Shown: positions 17,592-28,600 of the stretch, in pieces
Layout of the letters: every line of letters begins with the position of its first letter
Position numbering within the stretch: the first letter of the stretch is position 1
Assembly (NCBI GenBank): GCA_965203195.1
Contig: OZ241860.1
Span: forward strand, 2,542,001 to 2,606,000
Direction of reading: 5' to 3'
Length of the DNA: 64,000 nt
Origin: Bin87 sp965203195
GTDB lineage: Bacteria > Chloroflexota > Dehalococcoidia > Lucifugimonadales > UBA3495
The notes under the pieces: generated by a model
Told to the model about the DNA's origin: nothing
Seen by the model: the letters and a program-made list of their open reading frames with translations, nothing else
Database searches by the model: none
Position numbers and translations under genes: made by a program

Positions 17592-19168
17592 ATTTCCAAA
17601 ATAGACACCCTCTACCCCCGGTGGGTGGTGGTTTCCGGCGCTCTATAACCGGCCGACGCCGAGGTAGCCGGCATAGCAGCCAAATCGCCGTTCCCGACAC
17701 TTCCGATGGGTATCCGCTCCAAACCTTTTGACGCCGGCTTGATAACGGGTTGATGCCGGCTTGAAAGCGCCCACCGCGCCCGACGTCCCGCGCCGGCTCC
17801 GCAGCCGTACACCGGACACCCGCGGACGACTCCGATTTTATCACCGAACTATTCGGCAAGGTAGATAACGCCGCCGCCGGGCAGCGTTTCCAAAGGTAGA
17901 TAATCCCCGCCGCCGGGAGCACTTCGGCAGCGTTTCCAATCGGATGATTTGATATTTGCCCGTCATTCCGGCGCCCGCCGGCATCCGCATCGGCCCCATT
18001 CGCCGCCCCATTAGCTCGACCGTACGCCCGTATTGCGGCCGGCCCCGGCGCCGGCGCCCCTCAATCCCGCCTTGCCGCCCAATCCGCCCGCCGGATTTTA
18101 AAATTCGCTGCGAATCGGTGACACATCGCCCCTTGCGCCGCCGTACATCCGTCTATTATGCTGATAAGTGGGTAAAGCAGCCCGGCCGCCGGCAAAGCTT
18201 TCTAGCGCGCTACACCGAACCGGCCACCGCCGCACCGCCCGGCGTACGACGGGCAGCCCGGCGGCAACAGGCCCGCTTTCGTGTCGACCCAACCGGACAA
18301 CCCTGTCCACCGACCGACGGCTCAACCAACCGCGTCACGCTATCAAATGGCTGCGTGGGCGTCGCTGGTCAGCGGCGCCTACCGGCCTACCATCCGCATC
18401 ACACCCACACCGGGGGAAAGTTTCGGGCTGGCCGGCCCGCCAGGAAACGGCCTAACCCTTGTCGGAATTTCACTATGCAGCTGGTCCTGCTTCGTCGCTG
18501 TATATGTCGTACGGCCCGTGTAGTTCTGTGCCAGCCAGCGGGTGTCACCACCGTGCCGTGCCGGATGACCCAACCGTCTCGTCGGAGCAGGCCCTGAACC
18601 TGTTCTTACCTGCCGTAAGTCCGTCCGGGACACGGAAAACTAGGACGAAACTCACGCGTTACGCTCTCAGGCCGTAGCGCCGACAACCTGGAATCCGGCC
18701 GCCCGGACAACCCCCCGGTGTCCCTTCATTATCCGCCGTCAATCATCAACCGCCAACCGCCAACCGCCAACCGTCTAACCCGCCGCAAAGGAGCCGCCTT
18801 CCCAATGACAACCGTCCTGCCACCGCCCACCTGCTGCCGCCCGCCGCCGCGATGTCCCCGCCCGCCGGAACCCCCTTCGTAACCGGAACCTCCTCGCGCA
18901 TCAAGGCGCATCGCCAAACGCGCTTTTGCGTCGCCCCTGCGGCATAACATAATCGCCCGCCATTCCGTCGCCAGCCGGCATCCCCGGCATCCGGGCATCC
19001 TGCCCGCCTGCTCTGCAAGCGCCTCGCCGTAAAGCGGTGGCGCCTGTTCCCGATTCCGCCGCCCGCCGGAATCTCGGAGTGATTTCGCGACGCGCCTTGG
19101 CCGCCCTTCAGATTAGGCGGGCTTTGATTTTGCCGCCGCCCCGGCCGCCAACCGCCGCCCCAGGAACC
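17592..19168. other. Gene-free stretch, about 1.6 kb
   Basis: No open frame here has protein-like composition, a ribosome-binding site or a recognisable motif. It holds the minus-oriented copy of the dispersed hairpin repeat (18103-18217), a CCGCCAA tandem run at about 18749-18776, and a REP-like CGTCATTCCGGCGCCCGCCGG near 17960. The bases at 18220-18700 are less GC-skewed than their surroundings and could be a remnant of a mobile or structured element, but I could not match them to any RNA family I know. Confidence 0.6.
18103..18217 (-). repeat. Dispersed ~100-bp repeat with terminal hairpin, copy 1
   Basis: Read on the minus strand, GGTGTAGCGCGCTAGAAAGC and the following ~80 bases match 57889-57987 (plus strand) at about 89% by eye. 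Three bases after the shared part comes ATTCG-CAG-CGAAT followed by TTTAAAAT (18115-18103 and beyond). The second copy has a hairpin at the same spacing with a different stem sequence. Confidence 0.85.
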
Positions 19169-20089
19169 CTATCCGCCCTTCCCTGTCATAGCCAGCGGCG
19201 CCACCGGGTTGGCCTCCCCCGGCGGCAGGGCCAGCTCCCGGTTGCGCCCCCGCCAGTGGGCCGCCAGCGGCCAGTGCCGCCACAGCGGCAGCGCCCCGGC
19301 CGGCTCCGCCAGCGCTTCCGCCAATGCTTCCGGCAGAACAACCCGCCGCGCGTCCTCATCGTCCGCCGGGTTGTCCCCATCAGGACGCCACGGCCCGGCC
19401 AGATGCCGCCGCCACACCTTCGCCTCGTCCTCGCCTGCCAGATGCGCCAGCGCCGCCATCACCTGATGCGGGCGGTGCAGCGCGTAATCCGGACCCAGCT
19501 CCAGCAGCGCCTCCCGGTCAATCGCCGCCCACAGCGCGGCCGCGGCAATGGCGCCAGCGTTCCGGGCGCACCGGATGTCCTGCGGCGCGTCGCCAACATA
19601 GACGGCATCGGACGCCTCAACCCCCAGCTCCGACAGAACCCGCCGCAAGCCGCCCGGATGGGGCTTGTAGGGACGGGCCTCGGTCTTAAAATCCGCCCAA
19701 TCCACCAGCGGCGCCAGCCCGGACTGCTCCAGCTCCCGCGCCCCGAATTCGGCCCGCTTGTCCGACAGGATGCCAATGCGGACGCCCCGTCCCTTGAGCA
19801 TACGCAGCAGGCTGCTCACGCCGGGGTACAGGTAATTGCGATGCCCGGCCATCCCGTAGTAATGCCGCAGGTAGGCCGTCTCAATGGCGGCTATCTCCTC
19901 CTCGGCATCCGGCCGGCTGCCCAGGAAAAACAGCAGGTGCCGCAAAAAGGGGCGATGAAACTCGGCGGCAATCGCCTCCGCCGCCGGCGGGGCCACCCCC
20001 AGGTCGCCCGCCGTCCGCGCCATCAGCAGCAGGTGAATGTCCCAGCTGTTCCAGAGGGTCAAATCCCAGTCAAAAACTACGGCGCGCAT
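19169..20089 (-). CDS. HAD-superfamily phosphatase (phosphoglycolate-phosphatase-like)
   Basis: 306 residues. Motif I is FDWDLTLWNS with the nucleophile Asp7 and acid Asp9; a cap domain follows; motif II is ILSDKR; motif III is KPHPGG; motif IV is YVGDAPQDI. This is a Mg-dependent phosphohydrolase. About 90 C-terminal residues after the HAD core are not typical and look like a poorly conserved tail. It begins 15 bases after the sulfotransferase stop, so it is the third gene of the cysC operon. A role in removing 3'-phosphoadenosine phosphate or another by-product of sulfation is possible but only inferred from position. Confidence 0.85.
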   Translation of the reverse strand: MRAVVFDWDLTLWNSWDIHLLLMARTAGDLGVAPPAAEAIAAEFHRPFLRHLLFFLGSRPDAEEEIAAIETAYLRHYYGMAGHRNYLYPGVSSLLRMLKGRGVRIGILSDKRAEFGARELEQSGLAPLVDWADFKTEARPYKPHPGGLRRVLSELGVEASDAVYVGDAPQDIRCARNAGAIAAAALWAAIDREALLELGPDYALHRPHQVMAALAHLAGEDEAKVWRRHLAGPWRPDGDNPADDEDARRVVLPEALAEALAEPAGALPLWRHWPLAAHWRGRNRELALPPGEANPVAPLAMTGKGG

Positions 20090-20104
20090 ACTGACCGCCC
20101 GCTT

Positions 20105-21277
20105 TTATCTCCGCTCGTACCCGTATTCCGACACCAGAAAAGGCACATATTCGTTGACCAGGCCGATGACGGCCTCGCTGACCTCCGGCGGGTTTTTCTG
20201 AAACCCGGCCAGAGACGCCGCGTATTCCGCCAGCCGCGCCGCGAAAGCGTCATACCCGTCCAGTTGCAGGCCCTCGTAAATCAGCCGGATCTGCCCGGCC
20301 ATATCCCGTTCCAGTTCCTCGTAGCGAATTTGAACCAGGCGACCGGCGGGTACCAGCCCACGCTGCCGCCCGTAGGCTTGCGCCATCTCCCGGTAGATTT
20401 TAACCTGCCGCCGCAGCAGCCCGTCAAAATCCACCGCCTGCAACGCGTGCCACCCGTTCATCAACCGCAACAGATGGGCGTACGACCGCAGGGTATCGTA
20501 AGGATTGCGCTGGATATACACGAACCGCGCCGCGGGAAACAAATCCAGCAGCGCCCCAATCCGGCTGGTGTTGGACGGCGATTTCAGCAGCAGCGGCTTG
20601 CCGCCCATATTAAGGCTGGCCGCCTTGAGCAGACGGATGTAATCCCGCCGCCACCGTTCCCGCTCCGCCGGCGCCAGCCGTTCCTCCGGGAACAGGTAGT
20701 TCAGCGCCGCGTCCCCGGTGCGCGGGAAGTTCAGCGACACATAGGGGCTGCGCCCGCCGGCGCACATCAGGGCGATTTCCTCCTCCTGCGGCATCGCAAA
20801 AGCCACGGGTATGTTGTCAACCCCCCGCGTGGCCGGCAGCTGCCCTTCCAGCAGCCGGCGAATGCGCCGCTGGCCCGCCAGAAACACATCGGGCAGCGCC
20901 GCCTGGTAGGTATTCACAAACCCCCAGCGGGGATCCGTAGCCAGCAGGTTGTGCAGCAGCGTAGTGCCGGAACGCCAGAAACCCAGCAGAAACAGCGGCT
21001 CCGGATGCAGTTCCGCATTGCGAATGCGCCGCCCGTAGGCCACGCTTTGCCACATCCGCAGCGGCGCAAAGACGGCGTCGGCGGCCAGTATCCCCAGATA
21101 GCGGGGCAGGAACGGGCGGTCCACGCCGTGCCGTAGCCCCAGCCGCAGCGCCAGCGACAACCGCCCCGTCGCCAGAAAGCTGTTGAAACCGGAGGCGAAT
21201 GACCCGCTGGCATTGTCGGCGTCAGCGGCAGCCGGATTATACCCGCCGCCCCGCCCCGTTAGCCCGCGCCCGGCCAT
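20105..21277 (-). CDS. PAPS-dependent sulfotransferase
   Basis: About 390 residues of the bacterial sulfotransferase family. The 5'-phosphosulfate loop is LLGFWRSGTTLLHNLL and the 3'-phosphate-binding block is QRNPYDTLRSYAHLL; a KSPSNTSRIGALLDLFP segment lies between them. It transfers sulfate from PAPS to an unknown acceptor, commonly a glycan, lipid or peptide. The start at 21277 has GGGAG 9 nt upstream and overlaps the end of cysC by about 19 nt; the in-frame ATG at 21325 lacks this. Pairing with cysC means the donor is made by the adjacent gene. No signal peptide is seen. Confidence 0.9.
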   Translation of the reverse strand: MAGRGLTGRGGGYNPAAADADNASGSFASGFNSFLATGRLSLALRLGLRHGVDRPFLPRYLGILAADAVFAPLRMWQSVAYGRRIRNAELHPEPLFLLGFWRSGTTLLHNLLATDPRWGFVNTYQAALPDVFLAGQRRIRRLLEGQLPATRGVDNIPVAFAMPQEEEIALMCAGGRSPYVSLNFPRTGDAALNYLFPEERLAPAERERWRRDYIRLLKAASLNMGGKPLLLKSPSNTSRIGALLDLFPAARFVYIQRNPYDTLRSYAHLLRLMNGWHALQAVDFDGLLRRQVKIYREMAQAYGRQRGLVPAGRLVQIRYEELERDMAGQIRLIYEGLQLDGYDAFAARLAEYAASLAGFQKNPPEVSEAVIGLVNEYVPFLVSEYGYERR

Positions 21278-21891
21278 AGCGACGGCTCCCGCCGGCGCAG
21301 GTAGTCCAGCACTTCCCGGCTGCACTCCTCAACGCCGCGCCCGGCCGTATTGATGACGATTTCCGGGCTGCGGGGCGGTTCGTAGGGCGAATCAATGCCC
21401 GTAAAGTTGGAGATCTCGCCCCGGCGGGCGCGCCGGTACAATCCCTTCGTATCCCGCGCCTCGCACAATTCCAGCGGCGTGTCCACGAACACCTCCACAA
21501 ACCGGCCGGGGGGCGCCTGCGCCCGGGCAAAATCCCGTTCCGCCTGAAACGGCGATATGCACGCCACCAGCGTAATCAGCCCGGCGTCGTACATCAGGGC
21601 GGCGGTATGCGCCAGCCGGCGCACATTTTCCCGCCGGTGCGCCAAGCTGAAGCCCAGGTCGCCGTTCAATCCGTGCCGCAGGTTGTCCCCGTCCAGCACA
21701 TAGGCCAGCCGGCCCCCTTCGTGCAGCCGCCGCGCCACCCGCGCCGACAGCGCGCTCTTGCCCGCCCCGGACAGGCCGGTGAACCACAGGATACCGGGCT
21801 GTTGCCCCAGCAGGGCGGCGCGTTCCGCCAGGCTTACGGCGGCGGGCTGCCGGACGGTGTCCGGGGAATGGGGGGGCGACTTTGTGACCAT
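21259..21891 (-). CDS. cysC: Adenylylsulfate (APS) kinase
   Basis: 210 residues that phosphorylate APS to PAPS. Walker A is GLSGAGKS (39-46); the substrate blocks VLDGDNLRHGLNGDLGFS, the ISPF segment (LVACISPF) and DTKGLYRRARRGEI are all present, and SPYEPP marks the C-terminal substrate contact. There is no sulfurylase (CysN or Sat) domain fused or adjacent, so APS must come from elsewhere. A TATAAT box ends 8 nt before the ATG, implying a leaderless message. It leads an operon with the sulfotransferase and HAD genes; PAPS is therefore probably meant for sulfation and not for assimilation. Confidence 0.95.
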   Translation of the reverse strand: MVTKSPPHSPDTVRQPAAVSLAERAALLGQQPGILWFTGLSGAGKSALSARVARRLHEGGRLAYVLDGDNLRHGLNGDLGFSLAHRRENVRRLAHTAALMYDAGLITLVACISPFQAERDFARAQAPPGRFVEVFVDTPLELCEARDTKGLYRRARRGEISNFTGIDSPYEPPRSPEIVINTAGRGVEECSREVLDYLRRREPSLWPGAG

Positions 21892-21899
21892 CGCAACGC

Positions 21900-21905
21900 A
21901 TTATA
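21900..21905 (-). promoter_or_regulatory. -10 box immediately upstream of cysC
   Basis: On the minus strand TATAAT (21905-21900) is separated from the cysC ATG (21891) by 8 nt, so transcription would begin at or next to the start codon. Confidence 0.55.
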
Positions 21906-22033
21906 GCGCCGGCGGGCGGTGCCTCGCCTGCCGCCCGCCGGGACAAATTAAGCGGCGTTAGCGCGGTTTCCGCCGCCGCCGACCACGCCAGTGCTGCGCT
22001 TCACCGGCCGGCGGGACGCCGCCTCGCCCCACG

Positions 22034-22610
22034 CTACCGGCGCCGACGGATTATTACGACGGCGGCGACTACCACCGCCACGCCCACTACCGCCGCGATG
22101 CCGACCAGCCAGGCAACCCACCCGCCGGCGCCGGCGCCTTCGCCCGGCGGTGCCGCCGGCGGCGCGGGTGTAGGCATCAGAGTAGGCGCCGGCATCGGCG
22201 GCGGCGATGCTGCCGGCGCCGCCGGCGTGGGCGGCAGAGTGGGCGTAGCGGCCGTCGGCGCTTGCGCCGCCGGAGCGGGAGTTGCCGGCGCCGGGGTTGC
22301 CGTTGTCGTGAACGGCGCGGCCGTCGGAGACATTGCCGGCGCTGGCGTTGCCGTCGCCAGAGTCGCCGTCGCCGCCGGCCGGCGGGTTGGGGTCGCCGTT
22401 GCGGTGGCCGCCGGCGCGCCGGCGGTAGCCGTGGCCGTGGGTACGACGGGCGCCGCCGTCGCTTCCGGCGTGGGACTGAGCGTCGCCGCCGGCGTCAGCT
22501 CCGGCGCCTCGTCATCCGCCGCCGCCGGTTCCGGCGTGGGCATAAGCGTGGCCGCCGGCGTCGGCTCCGGCGTAGCGGCGTCCGACGGGTCCAATCCGGG
22601 GCTTTCCGCT
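22034..22610 (-). other. Pro/Thr-rich stalk and C-terminal membrane anchor of the giant protein
   Basis: About 160 residues dominated by Pro, Thr and Ala (repeats such as TPTPEPTP and TATATPTRRP), then Gly-rich linker, a single hydrophobic helix (WVAWLVGIAAVVGVAVVVAA) and a basic end. This is a cell-wall- or surface-spanning stalk with a stop-transfer anchor. Confidence 0.85.
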
Positions 22611-25600
22611 CCGGCGGGATTCACCCGGATGGAGAAAGTCAGGGTAGCCGAGCTACCATCGCCATCCGTTGCGGTCAGGGTATAGGTGACCTCATCCGAT
22701 GCGGCGGTAGGCCGTCCGGTGATGGTCGGCGGCTGCGGCTGCGAGTTGAAAGTCAGGCCCGGCGGCAAGCTGGGCGTCAGGGCGTAGGCCAGTGAGCCGT
22801 CGCCCCCGGTTGCCGCCGGCAGCGTCAGCGCCACCGCGCGCCCGACCCGGTAAATCTGCGGCGGCACCGCGGCGTTTCCGAAGGACGGAACGGTGTTCGC
22901 CGTGCTGGCCCGGGCCACCGCCGGCGCCGATTTCACCGTCGCGCCGCTTACCGCCCACAGCCGGAATGTGTAGCCCGTGTTGCCCGCCAGTCCGGTTATC
23001 GTATGACTGATGGCGGCACCCCCGGCGGCGGCGTCCCCTGCTGGGATCGACCGCCGGCGCGCATCCCCGGCCGGCGCCCCGACCGCCTGATACTCCACTT
23101 CGTACCCGGTGACGCCCGGATCCCCGGCGGCGTCCCAGGCCAGCGTTATGGAGCCGGCGCCCGCCGGCCGCGCCGTGAAGTTGGCGGGCACAGCCGGTGC
23201 CACCACGATGGCAAAGCCCAGCGTATCGGTATCGTAAGCCCCCGTTGCCCCGTCAGCGTCTGATACCGTCAGCGTGTACCGGCGCGGCGCGGACAGCGAA
23301 GCCAGGGGAACGCCGTCAATGACCCGCGTATCGGCGTCAAAAGACAGGCCGGCCGGCAGACCCGGCGCCAGCCGGTAACTCAAAACCCCGTTGCCCCCGC
23401 TGGCCGCCGGCAGCGTCAGCCGCGCCGCCACGCCCACCGTATAAACCTGCGCCGCTACCTCCGCTCCCGCTGCAAACGCGGGCCGCAGGTTAGCCAGCAC
23501 GGTAATGGTGAAAGACAGCGTCGCCGTGTCGTCATCCGCAGTCGTTCCCGTGTGGTCGTGGTCAACTGCCGTCAGGATGTATTCCGTCCGGGGCGATGCC
23601 ACGCCCGGCGTCCCGGAGATGATGCGGGTTGCCGGGTTGAAAGACAATCCGTCGGGCAGCGCCGGCGCCAGCCGGTAGCCCAGCCGCGCAATATCCCCGC
23701 CGGTGGCCGCCGGCAGCGGCGCCGAAGTCTCCGGCGCTCCCTGCACATATTCCAGCGCCGGCCCCGTCGCCGCGCCAAAAGTCGGCTTGGAATCCCGGTA
23801 GCCCGCCGCGTAAAGCGAGAAATCACTGACCCCGGCGGCGCAAACCTGCCGCCCCCGCCGCTCCGAACCGGACGCCGGCCGCCATTCGCTGCCATCGTAA
23901 TGCAACAGAACCACCTGCCGGCCGCGCGCCTCCCGCAGCATACCGGGCGGCACGGGCAGGCACAGCTCCAGCCCGCCGGGGGGAACGGCCGACACCGTAA
24001 TGTCCACCACCGACCCCACGCCGTAGCTGTCACTTTCCGCCGGCGCATCGCCCGCCGGCGGCGCAATGGTAATCACAACATCCCGATCCAGCGTGGGCGG
24101 CACGAAAACCGTGATGCCCTCCGGCAGACCCGCCGCCCCGGTTACCTGGAAAGTCTGCCCGTCCACCACGCTGGTCTGCGTCCCTTCCGTGGGGGATATG
24201 CTGGGGCGCGGCGGCGGGGTTGGCTCCGGCGTGGGCGTGGGCGTGGGTGTCAGCTCCGGCGCGGCCTCGACCGCAGCCAGTCGCAGCACGCCAACCGTGT
24301 AGGTGAACGCCGCCACGCCCCCGGTGGGCGCGACCACAATGGTTATGAGGTTGTCGCCGTATTCCAGCGCCGCCGCCACGCCGGGCTGCTCGGCGGTTAT
24401 GGCCGTGCCGTTGACCGTCACCGGCGTGCCGGAAACATTCGGGACAGGCGCAACGGTCACCGTTTCCACATCAGATGCCACGGTGGCGTCGTAATCGGCG
24501 CGCCCGCTGCTGAAGTCCGGGGACAGCGCCACCGCCTGCCCGTCGCCGTCAGTAATGGTCAACGCGCTCAATTCGTTGACCGGCGCGCTGGGCCTCACCC
24601 GTACGGTAACGGTGTCGGTGTCAGAAGCCCTTCGCGCATCCTCAACGGTCAGCTCAAAGACCAGAGCGGTGGCAACCGACAATCCGCTGGGCGCCATAAA
24701 GCTGGCACTCTGGGTAGCGGCGCCGGACAGGACTACGGTGGGCGTACCCGACGACTGCCGCCAGGAGTAAGTCAGAACTTCGTTTTCCGGGTCGCTGCCG
24801 CTGCCGGACAGGGTTACCGCTGCGCCTTCGTTCACCGTCTGGTCGCTGCCCGCGTTGGCGGTGGGGGCATCATTGGCGCCGGCGGTCACGGTGATAGTCA
24901 CTGTGTCGGTGTCCGATTCGCCCCGCGCGTCCGTAACGGTCAGCTCAAAGACCAGGCTGGCGTCATTTACCAACTGCGTGGGCGCCGTAAAGCGGGCCGT
25001 AGCCCGGTTGGCATTGGACAGGCTTGCATTGGGCGTACCCGACGACTGCCGCCAGGAGTAAGACAGCCTTTCGTTCTCCGGGTCGTTGCCGCTGCCGGAA
25101 AGGGTTACGGTTGCGCCTTCATTCACCGTCTGGTTGCTGCCCGCGCTGGCGGTGGGGGCATCGTTGACGCCGGCGGTTACGGTGATAGTCACCGTATCGG
25201 AACGCCGCAAATTGTGGGGGTCGGTTACGGTCAGTCTGAATACCAGCGTAGCGTTGGCGGCCAGCTGCGTAGGCGCCGTAAAGCTGGCGCTGGCGGCGGT
25301 GGAACTGGAAATGCTTACGGACGGCGTACCCGACGACTGCTCCCACAAATAAGTCAGCGCTTCGCCGTCCGGGTCCGTAGCGCTGCCGGACAGGGTAACG
25401 GCGTCCCCCTCATCCACCGTCCGGTTGCTGCCCGCCGCTACCGTATGCGGAGCGTTGCGCCGGGTTACGGTGATCCTGTAATCACGGGTAGCGCCGCCCT
25501 CTGCGGTTACGCGCACCGTGATTGCGGTACTGCCCACGCTGGTCAAGGCAACCTGATGCCCGCTGGCTACGTTGTCGCCGTCCGCCGGCGAGATGCTGAA

Positions 25601-28600
25601 GCTGGCGCCGCTGTCGCTGGCCGTGGCCGACACCGTCAGGGTCACGGCGCCGGTGATGGCGGCGGTGTAGGAAGTAGTAGCGGCATTGAATGCCGGCGAC
25701 AGGGCCAGACTTTGCTCGTTGCCGTAGGTGAGATACAGGGCGCTCAAATTGGCGTTGCCGCTACCCGCGCGGGTCGTCACCACAAAGCTGGCGCTCCTCG
25801 TTCCAATGGTCACGGTAGCGGTGACCCTCTGCCCGAAACTGCTGCTGGATGTCACCTTGACGGCCACCGTCTGCCCGCTGCTTACCGTGTTGCCGCTGAA
25901 TGCCGCCCCGTCCACAACCAGCGCTCCGTTGGTGACGCTGATGCTCACCGTAGTATTGATGCCCCCTACCGTGATGGTGTTGCTGGTCACCTCCGTGGCC
26001 GGATCCACATTGTTGCGCGCCGTGAAACTGAAGCTGTTCGGCGTAGTGTCGGGAGCGGGTATGGTGATCGTTACGGTGTCCACGGCGGAAGCCCCCCGCG
26101 CGTCGGTAACCGTCAGCTCAAAGACCAGGATTGAGCCGCCGGCCAGCCCCGTGGGCGCCGTGAAGCTGGGCGTAGCCGTGCTGGCCCCGGTCAGGGTTAC
26201 GCTGGCGCCTGAAGTCTGCCGCCAGGAATAAGACAGCGTTTCGCTTTCCGGATCCGTTCCGCTGCCGGACAGGGTCACGGCCGCGCCGCCATTCACCGTC
26301 CGGTTGCTGCCGGCATCGGCGGTAGGCGCGTCATTGGGCCCGGCGGTAACGGTTATGGTCACCGTGTCGGTGCCTGATGCGCCCCTGGCGTCGGTAACGG
26401 TCAGCTCAAAGACCAGGCTGGCGCTGGTTACCAGCTGCGTGGGCGCCGTAAAACTGGCCGAGGCCCGATTGGCGTTAGTCAGCGTTACGGACGGCGTACC
26501 CGACGACAGCCGCCAGGAATAGGACAGGGGGGTTTCCCGTTCCGGATCCGTTCCGCTGCCGGACAGGGTTACGGATGCGCCCTCATTCACCGTCCGGTTG
26601 CTGCCCGCGTTGGCGGTAGGCGCGTCATTGTCCCCGGCGGTTACGGTTATCGTAACCGTATCGGTGCCCGATTCGCCCCTGGCGTCGGTAACGGTGAGCG
26701 TAAAGACCAGGCTGGCGTTATTCACCAACTGCGTGGGCGCCGTAAAACTGGCCGAGGCCCGATTGGCGTTAGTCAGGCTTACGTTGGGCGTACCCGACGT
26801 CTGCCGCCAGGAATAGGACAGGGTTTCGCTTTCCGGGTCCGTCCCACTGCCGGACAAGGTTACGTTCGCGCCTTCGTTCACCGTCTGATCGCTGCCGGCG
26901 GTGGCGGTAGGCGCATCGTTGGCGCCGGCGGTTACGGTTATCGTAACGCTATCGGTGTGGGTAGCGTCGTCGTCGTCGGTGACGGTAAGCTCAAAGACCA
27001 GACTGGCGTCGGCGGCCAGTTGCGACGGCGCCGTAAAGCTGGCCGTATCCGTGTTGTCGTTAGACAGGGTTACGGACGGCGTACCCGACGACTGCCGCCA
27101 GGCGTACGTCGACACGGTGCCATCCGAGTCCATTCCGATGCCGGACAGGGTTACGGCGTCCCCTTCGTTCACCGTCCGGTCGCTGCCGGCGTTGGCAGTA
27201 GGCGACTGGTTGCTGAACGTTACGGTAATGGTGACGCTGTCGGTGCCAGACTCGTTGCGCGCGTCGGTTACGGTCAGTTGAAAGACCAGCGTGGCGTTTG
27301 CCGTCAGGGAACTCGGCGCGGTAAAGGTGGCGGTAGCCGTGTTCCCTCCGCTCAAAGTCATAGTGGTGCCCGACGTCTGCGACCAGGCGTAAGTAAGATC
27401 CTCGTTTTCCGGATCCGTTCCGCTGCCGGAAAGGGTTACGGTCGCGCCTTCCCCTACCGTCTGGTCTTCGCCCGCGCTGGCCATGGGCTCGTCATTGTCC
27501 CCGGCGGTTACGGTTATCATAACCGTATCGGTAGCGAACTTCCCCAGCGGGTCGGTTACTTTCAGCTCAAAAACCAGCACGGCGTCATTCACCAGCTGGG
27601 TGGGCGCCGTAAAGCTGGCGCTGGCCCGGTTGGCGTTGGACAGGGTTACGTTGGGCGTACCCGATGTCTGCCGCCAGGCATAGGTCAGCGCTCCCCGCTC
27701 CGGGTCGGAGCCGCTGCCGGCCAGAGTAACATCCGCACCCTCGTCCACCGTCTGGTCGGCGCCGGCCTCGGCGGTAGGCGGGTCATTCTGCCGCGTTACC
27801 GTGATGCGGTAAGTCCTGGTGGTGCTCCCGTCCTCCGCCGTCACCGTCACGGCAATAGGAGTGCTGGCCGTCGTGGTCGCCACCTGGTGCCCCTCGGTCA
27901 ACGTCGCGCTGTCCGCCGGCGTAATGCTGGGCGCGGCGGCGTTGGCGTCGGTAGTCGTCGCCGCTACGGTTACCGATTCGGAGGTAGTGACGGCCGTGTA
28001 AGTGGCAGTGCCGGCCGTAAAGGCCGGGTTCAGCGCCACATTGCCCCCGTTGCTGTCCGCCAGAGTCAGGGCGCTCAAGGTAGCGTCCACGCCGGCGGAG
28101 CGCGTAGTCACCACAAAGTTCGCCCTGACCCCGCCGATGTTCACCGTGGCGGTTACGCTGCCGCCCAGGGTAGCGCTGGAAGTCACCTTGACCGCCACCG
28201 TCTGCCCGTTGCGAATGGTGTTGCCGCTGAACGCCGCCCCGTCCACAATCAGCGCTCCGTTGCTTACGCTGATGTTGGCCAGGACATTGATGTCGCTTAT
28301 CGTGACCGTGTTGCTGGTGACCACCGTCCCCGGCGCCACGCCGCTGCGGGCGGTAAAGGCAAAGCTGGCCGGCGTAGTGTCGGCCGCCGCCACCGCCAGG
28401 CTAAAGGTCAGCGCCGCCCGGTCGCCCGCGCCCGTGTTGCCGTCCGCGTCCCGCACCGTCAGCGTGTACTGGGCGGGCGCCGCCGCCGTAGTCGGCAATC
28501 CGCCGATGGTTCCCCCGTGCGCGTCCCCGACGCCGGGCGCCCTGTACGACAGGCCGTTGGGCAGCGTCAGCCCGGTGGCCGCCCCCGGCCCCGTGAGCGT

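Noticed and set aside
18098..18677. Several 60-95-residue frames in the gene-poor region, and a possible RNase P, tmRNA or group II intron
   Set aside because: The frames have no protein-like composition or start signals. I compared the region by eye with the conserved cores of those RNAs and with 23S rRNA and found only short, non-diagnostic matches.
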